From assembly GCA_003563865.1 (NCBI GenBank), contig PWTP01000151.1, positions 1 to 5,844 on the forward strand: a stretch of DNA of 5,844 nucleotides, given 5' to 3'. Shown piece after piece: positions 1 through 5,844 of the stretch; position 1 is the first letter of the stretch; each line of letters starts with the position of its first letter. The DNA is from Dehalococcoidia bacterium. GTDB taxonomy: Bacteria > Chloroflexota > Dehalococcoidia > Dehalococcoidales > CSSed11-197. A program made the position numbers and the translations under genes. Below the pieces are notes generated by a model. The model ran no database searches, was not told the origin of the DNA, and worked only from the letters and a program-made list of their open reading frames with translations.

Positions 1-1377
1 GAAATGATGCACCGCACGCATATGGGAGTTGACCAGGATTATAAAAGCATTCTAACCCAGGCAATGCGCACTGCCCTGGCAGATGGCTGGGGTGGCAGCA
101 TGCTGGCTACCGACCTGCAGGACATCATGTTTGGCACACCGGCGCCCCTCCTGAGCCAGATAAACCTCGGTGTGTTAAATAAAGAAGATGTAAACATTAT
201 TATCCATGGCCATGAACCACAACTGGCAGAAATGCTGGCAGTAGTTGTACAGGACCCGAAGTTGATTGAATATGCCAGGTCCAAAGGGGCTGACGGGATT
301 AATCTGGCCGGCATGTGCTGCACCGCCAACGAAATTCTAATGCGGCACGGTGTTCCGATTGCCGGTAACTTCCTGCAGCAGGAACTGGCAATTATTACCG
401 GAGCGCTGGAAGCAATGGTGGTTGATGTGCAGTGCATTATGCAGGGGCTGGCAGACGTAGCCCAGTGTTACCACACCAAAGTAATAACTACCGACTCAAG
501 GGCTAAAATGACCGGAGCCCAGCATATTGAGTTTGACGAACACCGGGCTTATGAAACAGCTGAGGAAATTGTAAGAACCGCCATCGATAATTTTCCCAAC
601 CGCGGCGGAAATGTTAGTATTCCCGACCATAAGACCGACCTGATTGCGGGTTTCAGCCATGAAACTATCAACTACCTGCTGGGCGGGCTTTTCAGAGCTT
701 CTTACCGCCCACTTAATGAAAATATTATCAACGGCCTTATACGGGGGGTTGCCGGTGTGGTGGGTTGCAATAATGCTCGCACCATGCATGATAACGCCCA
801 CGTAACGCTGGTAAAAGAACTGATTAAAAACGATGTGCTGGTGTTACAGACCGGCTGCAGCGCCATGGCCTGTGCTAAGGCCGGCCTGATGCTGCCGGAG
901 GCAGCTAAAGAATATGCCGGTGAAGGGCTGGCTTCGGTTTGTGAAGCGGTAGGAATACCACCGGTACTGCATTTGGGTAGCTGCGTTGACAATGCCCGCA
1001 TACTGGTGGCAGCGACCGCCATGGTCAAGGACGGCGGGCTGGGCGACGACATTTCCGATTTGCCGGTGGCCGGCGCTGCGCCTGAATGGATGAGTGAAAA
1101 GGCCATATCAATCGGTGAGTATTTTGTTGGATCCGGAGTGTTTACCGTGTTTGGCACTACCTGGCCGACCACCGGATCTAAAGAATTGACCGATTTTTTG
1201 TTTAAAGATTACCAGAAGCTATATGGGGGCATGTGGGCTTTTGAGGCCGACCCTTTGAAAATGGCTGAACTTATGTTAAGCCACATCGACAATAAACGTA
1301 AAGCACTGGGAATCGATAAAGCCCGTGAACGGGTGCTTTACGATATGGACATGCGCCGGGAACTGGATGCAGTATAA
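1..1377 (+). CDS. acsA: Anaerobic Ni-Fe-S carbon monoxide dehydrogenase catalytic subunit (CODH/ACS beta subunit), 5'-truncated by the window edge
   Basis: This enzyme interconverts CO2 and CO at the Ni-Fe-S C-cluster; in the CODH/ACS complex the CO is channelled to acetyl-CoA synthase. The frame is open from base 1, so the ATG at 4 is an internal Met, not the start. The visible part is 458 residues; family members are about 630-675, so roughly 180-215 N-terminal residues, including the B- and D-cluster cysteines and the catalytic His, lie upstream. Counting from the Met at base 4, the C-cluster motifs are HGHEP (68-72), MCCTANE (104-110), the Cys in DVQC (144), GCNNAR (Cys255), TGCSA (Cys285) and GSCVDNAR (Cys327). 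The conserved Lys of SEKA is residue 366, and DGWGGSM (27-33) is another family signature. All expected ligands are present, so an active enzyme is likely. The acsB gene 27 bases downstream supports the acetyl-CoA pathway form (acsA) rather than a stand-alone cooS. It ends at TAA. Confidence 0.96.
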   Translation, partial: EMMHRTHMGVDQDYKSILTQAMRTALADGWGGSMLATDLQDIMFGTPAPLLSQINLGVLNKEDVNIIIHGHEPQLAEMLAVVVQDPKLIEYARSKGADGINLAGMCCTANEILMRHGVPIAGNFLQQELAIITGALEAMVVDVQCIMQGLADVAQCYHTKVITTDSRAKMTGAQHIEFDEHRAYETAEEIVRTAIDNFPNRGGNVSIPDHKTDLIAGFSHETINYLLGGLFRASYRPLNENIINGLIRGVAGVVGCNNARTMHDNAHVTLVKELIKNDVLVLQTGCSAMACAKAGLMLPEAAKEYAGEGLASVCEAVGIPPVLHLGSCVDNARILVAATAMVKDGGLGDDISDLPVAGAAPEWMSEKAISIGEYFVGSGVFTVFGTTWPTTGSKELTDFLFKDYQKLYGGMWAFEADPLKMAELMLSHIDNKRKALGIDKARERVLYDMDMRRELDAV

Positions 1378-1385
1378 AGTTTAAA

Positions 1386-1395
1386 AAGGTGGGGG
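1386..1395 (+). promoter_or_regulatory. Ribosome binding site of acsB
   Basis: The purine-rich run AAGGTGGGGG lies 9 bases before the ATG at 1405 in the 27-base acsA-acsB gap. It is a good Shine-Dalgarno match and fixes the acsB start. The gap has no hairpin or T-tract, so transcription probably reads through from acsA. Confidence 0.8.
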
Positions 1396-1404
1396 TATAA
1401 AGCT

Positions 1405-3609
1405 ATGTCGAAAATAATTGCATCAGCAGCTATAAGGGGTGCCCATAAGATTGTTATTGCATCACGGGAAAAATGGCAATGGGCGATGGATAAATGGGGA
1501 GCCAATGAACCGGTGGGTTTCCCGAATACTGCTTATTATCTGCCGATTATATACGGTATTCTGGGACACAAAGTAGAAAAACTGGGTGATATGGAGGCCG
1601 TGCTTAAACGATGTGAAAGCTTGCTGCCTCCCCCGGTTAAAGAGAAACACCACCTGCCCTACCTGGCGCCGGCTCTTGATGCTGGTATGGCTACTTTTTT
1701 TGCCGAAGAAATCATTGAAGCTATACGGTATCTTGAAACACCCGATTTTTATACAGCCGGTGAGGATCCTGCCGGTGACAACATCTGGCTGGGGGCAGCC
1801 GACGACGTAATACTTAGAAAGCGCGGGGTGGAATTTGTTGACGGCACTGCACCCGGTTTTGCAGCTATTTTAGGCGCTGCGCCGGATAATGCAACCGCAG
1901 CTGCCATTGCCCAGGAATTGCAGCAAAAAAATCTTTATGTGTTTATGTGCGGCTCCGACGGCGGCAAGAGTTTTTCCAAACAGCTGGTTGAAGCAGGCGT
2001 ACAAATCGGCTGGCCTACCAGGCTGGTTTCCTTTGGGCCTGATACCTCGGCCACGGTTTTTGCGCTGGGTTTTGCCACCCGGGCAGCCATGTCTTTCGGG
2101 GGAATTGAACCGGGTAACTACCGTAAAATCCTTATCTACAATAAAGACCGTATTTTTGCCTTTGCTCTGCCGCTGGGCTATGTAACCGATGAATGGTATG
2201 CCAATGCAGCCGGGGCCATTAATTACGGCTTCCCGGTTATTGCCGATACTCCCATACCCGAAGTATTACCTTACGGCATATGCACTTATGAACACGTGGT
2301 ATCCAACGTACCACATGATAAAATTGTTTCCAAAGCCATTGAAGTGCGTGGTTTGAAAGTGGCCGTATCTGAGATACCGGTACCCATGGCATTTGGCCCA
2401 GCATTTGAAGGCGAACGGGTTAGAGGTAATGATGTTTACCTCGAATGCGGCGGTGGCCGTACCGCCATGGTGGAATGGGTAACCTCAAAAGATATAAAAG
2501 AAGTTGAAGACGGGAAAGTTGAAGTTATCGGGCCGGACATTTCAGACATATCGGCCGGCTCTAAATTGCCACTGGCCATTTGTGTTGAGATAGCCGGGCG
2601 TAAAATGCAGGCCGATTATGAACCGATCCTGGAGCGCCAGATCCACCACATAATTAACTATGCCCAGGGGCTAATGCACATCGGCCAGCGTGATATTGCC
2701 TGGATAAGGGTAAGCAAACAGGCAGTTGAAAAAGGCTTTACACTGAAACATATAGGGGTAATGCTGCATGCAAAACTGCACCAGGACTTCGGGCGGATTT
2801 TTGACAAGTTGCAGGTTAAGCTGTTTACTAAAGAGGAAGATGTTAAACAGATTACCGGTCGGGCCAAGGAAGTTTATGCCCGCCGTGATGAACGCATTGA
2901 AGGTATGAGAGATGAAACTACCGATACCTTCTATTCGTGCACACTGTGCCAGTCGTTTGCACCCAGCCATGTTTGTGTTATCAGTCCTGAACGCACCGGA
3001 CTTTGTGGTTCATACAACTGGATGGACTGCAAGGCATCTTACGAAATTAACCCGACCGGACCCAACCAACCAGTGCCTAAAGGAACCACTATCGATGCCA
3101 AACTGGGGCAATGGCAAGGGGTAAACGAGTTTGTTAGAGTCGCCAGCCGTGGCCATATCGACCATTACAACTTCTACTCTATTCTGATTGATCCGATGAC
3201 TTCATGCGGATGCATGGAATGCATTGCTGCTGTTTTGCCACTTTGTAACGGTATTATGACGGTTAACCGCGAACATGCCGGCATGACACCCTCCGGCATG
3301 AAATTTACCACCCTGGCAGGCACAATTGGCGGAGGTGCCAGCACTCCAGGTTTTGTTGGCCATGGTAAATATAATATTACCCAGCGCAAGTTTTTGAGTG
3401 CCGAAGAAGGAATTAAACGGCTGGTGTGGATGCCGACAACTTTAAAGGAAGAAATAAGAGAACGCTTTGAACAAAGAGCCAAAGAATTAGGCTTCCCCGG
3501 CCTTTTAGACAAAATTGCTGATGAAACAGTTGGCACAACTGAGGAGGAAATACTGGCTTTCCTCGAAGAAAAAGGCCACCCGGCATTAATCCTTGAACCG
3601 ATAATGTAA
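1405..3609 (+). CDS. acsB: CO-methylating acetyl-CoA synthase (CODH/ACS alpha subunit)
   Basis: This enzyme condenses CO from AcsA, a methyl group from the methylated corrinoid protein and CoA into acetyl-CoA at the A-cluster, a [4Fe-4S] cubane bridged to a dinickel site. The product is 734 residues, against 729 recalled for Moorella thermoacetica. The N-terminal part (about 1-310) is the bacterial domain that contacts CODH and forms part of the CO tunnel; archaeal homologues lack it. The middle domain (about 320-500) includes Trp433 and Arg435, in the position of residues linked to CoA binding in Moorella. The C-terminal domain carries the A-cluster ligands: Cys512, 515, 524 and 534 for the cubane, Cys515 also bridging to the proximal Ni, and Cys601-Gly-Cys603 for the distal Ni. 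Phe518 matches the Phe that gates the proximal Ni. All these positions are offset by exactly +6 from the Moorella numbering I recall. The start is set by the Shine-Dalgarno site at 1386-1395 and the stop is TAA. Function is essentially certain. Confidence 0.98.
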   Translation: MSKIIASAAIRGAHKIVIASREKWQWAMDKWGANEPVGFPNTAYYLPIIYGILGHKVEKLGDMEAVLKRCESLLPPPVKEKHHLPYLAPALDAGMATFFAEEIIEAIRYLETPDFYTAGEDPAGDNIWLGAADDVILRKRGVEFVDGTAPGFAAILGAAPDNATAAAIAQELQQKNLYVFMCGSDGGKSFSKQLVEAGVQIGWPTRLVSFGPDTSATVFALGFATRAAMSFGGIEPGNYRKILIYNKDRIFAFALPLGYVTDEWYANAAGAINYGFPVIADTPIPEVLPYGICTYEHVVSNVPHDKIVSKAIEVRGLKVAVSEIPVPMAFGPAFEGERVRGNDVYLECGGGRTAMVEWVTSKDIKEVEDGKVEVIGPDISDISAGSKLPLAICVEIAGRKMQADYEPILERQIHHIINYAQGLMHIGQRDIAWIRVSKQAVEKGFTLKHIGVMLHAKLHQDFGRIFDKLQVKLFTKEEDVKQITGRAKEVYARRDERIEGMRDETTDTFYSCTLCQSFAPSHVCVISPERTGLCGSYNWMDCKASYEINPTGPNQPVPKGTTIDAKLGQWQGVNEFVRVASRGHIDHYNFYSILIDPMTSCGCMECIAAVLPLCNGIMTVNREHAGMTPSGMKFTTLAGTIGGGASTPGFVGHGKYNITQRKFLSAEEGIKRLVWMPTTLKEEIRERFEQRAKELGFPGLLDKIADETVGTTEEEILAFLEEKGHPALILEPIM

Positions 3610-3613
3610 CTTT

Positions 3614-3620
3614 AAGGAGA
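3614..3620 (+). promoter_or_regulatory. Ribosome binding site of acsC
   Basis: AAGGAGA, a near-perfect Shine-Dalgarno sequence, lies 8 bases before the ATG at 3629. It fills most of the 19-base gap between acsB and acsC and fixes the acsC start. There is no terminator structure in the gap. Confidence 0.85.
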
Positions 3621-3628
3621 TTGACTTT

Positions 3629-4978
3629 ATGGCTCTTAGCGGTATACAAATTTTTAAACTGCTGCCGAAAACAAACTGTGGTGACTGCGGAGTACCTACC
3701 TGTCTGGCCTTTGCCATGAGCCTGGCGGCCGGTAAAGCCGAACTATCCAAATGCCCGCATGTTTCCGAAGAAGCAAAAGGCCAACTTGAAGAGGCTTCAG
3801 CTCCGCCAATAAGGCCGGTTACTATCGGCAAAGGCTCGAGCGTGATAAAAATCGGTGGGGAAACAGTTCTGTTCCGGCATGAGAAAAGGTTTGAAAACCC
3901 GCCGGGAATTGCCGGACTGATACATGACAACTGGGATGATAAAAAGGTTTCATCATCCCTCAATCGTTTCAAAGCCCTGAGATATGAACGGGTCGGCAAC
4001 AGTTTGAAAGCCGAACTACTAGCCATAAAGTGTTTATCAGGCGACAGCGCTAAATTCAGCCTTATGGTAAAAAGGGTAACAGAAGAGAGCGATGCTGCCC
4101 TTATACTGATGAGTGCCGATGCCGGCATTATGGCCGAAGCACTAAAAGTTTGCTCCGGTGTTAAACCGCTTATATATGCTGCTGCCAAAGATAACTGGGA
4201 GCAAATGGCAGAACTGGCCAGAACCCATAAATGTCCGCTAGCGGTTAAAGCTGATAATATTGAGGAACTCATCGATTTGAGTGAAAAAATCCCCGCTGCC
4301 GGCGTTGCTGATCTGGTGCTTGATTCAGGTGCACGCAACTTGAAGCAGGCCTTCGAAGACCAGATAGTTATCCGGCGCTCGGCGTTACTCAAGAAATTCA
4401 AGCCGCTTGGCTTCCCGACCATTGTGCTTCCGGCCGAAATGGCCGATGATCCCATGAAAGAAGCACTGATCGCCTCTGTATTTATAGCTAAATATGGTGG
4501 GTTGATATTACTTTCTGATTTACAGGGCGAAAGCCTGTTTCCGCTGCTGGTTGAAAGGATGAATATTTTTACCGATCCGCAGCGTCCGCTGGCTACGACT
4601 GAGGGTATTTATGACATTAACGGCCCGGACGATAGTTCACCGGTTCTGCTTACCAGCAATTTCTCGCTTACTTACTTTATTGTATCCGGGGAAATTGAAG
4701 CCAGCCGTAAACCCGCCTGGTTGCTGGTAAAGGATACCGAGGGCTTAAGCATAATGACAGCCTGGGCGGCCGGTAAATTCGGCGCCGATAACATTGCCGC
4801 ATTTGTTAAGAAGTGCGGTATAGCTGATAAAATTAATCATAAGAAGTTAATAATACCCGGTTACATAGCGGCCGAAAGCGGCGGCCTGGAAGAAGAACTG
4901 GAAGGTTGGGAAATAATGATAGGCCCGCGCGAAGCAGCCCACCTGCCGGCATATCTTAAGAACTGGAACAAGGGGTGA
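3629..4978 (+). CDS. acsC: Corrinoid iron-sulfur protein large subunit (CFeSP gamma subunit)
   Basis: This soluble protein carries the methyl group of the pathway: its cobamide cobalt accepts methyl from the AcsE reaction and donates it to the A-cluster of AcsB. The product is 449 residues, close to the roughly 446 of known AcsC. Residues 1-57 form the N-terminal [4Fe-4S] domain, with Cys17, Cys20, Cys25 and Cys42 spaced CX2CX4CX16C; this cluster is used in reductive reactivation of inactive Co(II). Residues of about 90-320 fit the TIM-barrel domain. The C-terminal part (about 325-449) is the corrinoid-binding domain, with the conserved segments TSNFSLTYF (342-350), DTEGLS (369-374), TAWAAGKF (377-384), IIPGYIA (408-414) and IGPREAAHLP (431-440). 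The Shine-Dalgarno site at 3614-3620 supports the ATG at 3629, and translation ends at TGA. The protein normally works as a heterodimer with AcsD, which is not encoded in this window. The next gene starts 3 bases after the stop. Confidence 0.97.
   Translation: MALSGIQIFKLLPKTNCGDCGVPTCLAFAMSLAAGKAELSKCPHVSEEAKGQLEEASAPPIRPVTIGKGSSVIKIGGETVLFRHEKRFENPPGIAGLIHDNWDDKKVSSSLNRFKALRYERVGNSLKAELLAIKCLSGDSAKFSLMVKRVTEESDAALILMSADAGIMAEALKVCSGVKPLIYAAAKDNWEQMAELARTHKCPLAVKADNIEELIDLSEKIPAAGVADLVLDSGARNLKQAFEDQIVIRRSALLKKFKPLGFPTIVLPAEMADDPMKEALIASVFIAKYGGLILLSDLQGESLFPLLVERMNIFTDPQRPLATTEGIYDINGPDDSSPVLLTSNFSLTYFIVSGEIEASRKPAWLLVKDTEGLSIMTAWAAGKFGADNIAAFVKKCGIADKINHKKLIIPGYIAAESGGLEEELEGWEIMIGPREAAHLPAYLKNWNKG
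4970..4975 (+). promoter_or_regulatory. Ribosome binding site of acsE, inside the 3' end of acsC
   Basis: AAGGGG lies within the last codons of acsC, 6 bases before the ATG at 4982, and directly precedes the acsC TGA stop. The 3-base gap and this embedded site suggest translational coupling, with ribosomes finishing acsC re-initiating on acsE. It supports the ATG at 4982 as the true start. Confidence 0.75.
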
Positions 4979-4981
4979 CTT

Positions 4982-5844
4982 ATGATCCTGGTAGCTGAAA
5001 ACATAAATGTAGTTTCTAAAGCTATTGGTGCTGCTTTTAAAGAACGTAACCCTGAACCTGTACAGGAAATGGCAGCAAAGCTTGCCGGTGCCGGGGCTGA
5101 TATGCTGGATTTAAACATTGGCCCGGCCCGCAAGGACGGTTCCGACCTGATGCCCTGGCTGGTTAACACAGTTCAAGGTGCCAGCCCTCTGCCTCTTAGC
5201 CTGGATACTACCAATGCCGTAGCCATGGAGGCCGGCTTAAAAGAAGCTGCCAAACCGGCTTTAATTAACTCGATATCCCTCCAGCCCGAACGGCTTGAGA
5301 AGCTGCTGCCGATGGTAAATAAATACAATGCCAATATGATAGGTCTTTTATGGGGTAATGAAGGCATGCCCAGAGATGCCAACGAAAGGTGTATGCTGGC
5401 AGTAGACATCATATACAAAGCCGGAGAGGCCGGTATTTCGCCCGACCGAATCTGGATTGACCCCATTTCAACCCCGGTTACGGTGGATATTGTACAGGTG
5501 CAGGCCTGCCTTGAATTTATGAGCATGCTGGGTGAGATAGCTCCGGAATGTAAATCTATCGTTGGGCTTTCCAACATTTCCAACGGCGTACCGCCTCATT
5601 TACGGGGTTATTTCAACCGTACATCGCTGATAACATTTATGAAATACGGGTTGTATTCTGCCATTTGCGACCCCCTGGATGAAGAACTGGTTATGATAGC
5701 CGACGGCAAAATGCCAGAGGTAGTCAACCTGGTGCACCGTATGATGGACGGCGACAAACCCGACCCGGCGTCTTTAAGCCCGAAGGAAATTGAATACTAC
5801 AAAACTTACCGTGTACTTTCGGGGCAGGTGCTATATTCTGATTC
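4982..5844 (+). CDS. acsE: 5-methyltetrahydrofolate:corrinoid iron-sulfur protein methyltransferase, 3'-truncated by the window edge
   Basis: This enzyme transfers the methyl group of 5-methyltetrahydrofolate to Co(I) of the corrinoid iron-sulfur protein, linking the folate branch to acetyl-CoA synthesis. The open frame runs from the ATG at 4982 to the end, 287 full codons without a stop. It is a pterin-binding (DHPS-like) TIM barrel. The N-terminus matches the family, with ENIN (6-9), DLNIGPA (43-49) and LDTTN (74-78). Pterin-site residues match Moorella AcsE: Asp75 in LDTTN, Asn96 in INS, Asp160 in IDP and Asn198 in GLSNIS (one off from Asn199 there). The Moorella protein, as I recall it, is 262 residues and ends soon after a segment like LNQTVYCDS. 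Here the matching segment, SGQVLYSD, is at 280-287, implying about 33 extra residues between 240 and 280. Only a short C-terminal tail should be missing. The position after acsC supports AcsE over a generic dihydropteroate synthase or methionine synthase fragment. Confidence 0.93.
   Translation, partial: MILVAENINVVSKAIGAAFKERNPEPVQEMAAKLAGAGADMLDLNIGPARKDGSDLMPWLVNTVQGASPLPLSLDTTNAVAMEAGLKEAAKPALINSISLQPERLEKLLPMVNKYNANMIGLLWGNEGMPRDANERCMLAVDIIYKAGEAGISPDRIWIDPISTPVTVDIVQVQACLEFMSMLGEIAPECKSIVGLSNISNGVPPHLRGYFNRTSLITFMKYGLYSAICDPLDEELVMIADGKMPEVVNLVHRMMDGDKPDPASLSPKEIEYYKTYRVLSGQVLYSD

Noticed and set aside
4..6. ATG at base 4 as the start of the first gene
   Set aside because: The frame is open through base 1, and the residues around it belong to the conserved CODH interior. 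No ribosome site can be seen, and the protein would lack its N-terminal cluster domain.
3621..3648. Sigma70-like pair TTGACT and TATACA with a 16-base spacer at the acsC start
   Set aside because: Transcription would begin inside acsC, downstream of its ATG and ribosome site, so it could not make a normal acsC message. The -10 match is only partial. Probably chance.
3586..4455. Long open frame of 289 codons on the minus strand opposite acsC
   Set aside because: It lies opposite the certain acsC gene, is rich in Ser, Ala and Leu as antisense shadows usually are, has no recognisable motif and would cross the acsB-acsC junction.
3725..4777. 12-base direct repeat GCGGCCGGTAAA at 3725-3736 and 4766-4777
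   Set aside because: Both copies encode Ala-Ala-Gly-Lys in separate AcsC domains. The gene often uses GCC and GGT codons, so the repeat is explained by coding.
4870..4886. GC-rich inverted repeat GGCCG / CGGCC with a 7-base loop near the end of acsC
   Set aside because: The stem is only 5 base pairs, no T-tract follows, and it encodes conserved-frame residues of AcsC more than 90 bases before the stop. Not a credible terminator.
4861..5583. Minus-strand open frames of 102 and 136 codons opposite the acsC end and acsE
   Set aside because: The + strand here encodes a clear AcsE with matching active-site residues. The antisense frames have no recognisable motifs.

Overview
The window is a stretch of a Wood-Ljungdahl (reductive acetyl-CoA) operon from an anaerobic bacterium. 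Four genes lie head to tail on the + strand and fill almost all 5844 bases. In order they are the C-terminal two thirds of the Ni-Fe-S carbon monoxide dehydrogenase (acsA/cooS type), the complete CO-methylating acetyl-CoA synthase (acsB), the complete large subunit of the corrinoid iron-sulfur protein (acsC), and most of the methyltetrahydrofolate:corrinoid protein methyltransferase (acsE), which runs off the right edge. I found no RNA genes, mobile elements, CRISPR arrays, terminators or convincing promoters.

The organism is most likely a strictly anaerobic bacterium with moderate GC. The synthase has the N-terminal CODH-contacting domain typical of bacterial acetyl-CoA synthases, which the archaeal form lacks. 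The corrinoid protein and methyltransferase are also of the bacterial, tetrahydrofolate-linked type. Strong purine-rich ribosome sites (AAGGAGA, AAGGTGG, AAGGGG) would fit Clostridia (Bacillota), such as an acetogen, a Peptococcaceae-like sulfate reducer or a syntroph. Other bacteria with this pathway, for example Chloroflexota or Desulfobacterota, are not excluded. The sequence does not show whether the pathway runs towards acetyl-CoA synthesis or acetate oxidation.

Layout: acsA (1-1377), a 27-base gap, acsB (1405-3609), a 19-base gap, acsC (3629-4978), a 3-base gap, acsE (4982 to beyond 5844). Each gap holds only a Shine-Dalgarno site, so the genes are almost certainly co-transcribed from a promoter upstream of the window. 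No stretch of 300 bases lacks a gene.

How the genes work together: AcsE moves the methyl group of methyl-tetrahydrofolate to the cobalt of the corrinoid protein (AcsC plus its small subunit AcsD). The methylated corrinoid protein delivers the methyl to the A-cluster of AcsB. AcsA reduces CO2 to CO at its C-cluster and passes the CO through an internal tunnel to AcsB. AcsB joins methyl, CO and CoA into acetyl-CoA. The visible metal ligands and active-site residues are intact in all four proteins.

This is a well-known core system rather than a new one. The points most worth checking are the absence of acsD next to acsC, an apparent extra segment of about 33 residues in the C-terminal part of AcsE, and a few substitutions beside the CODH cluster ligands.
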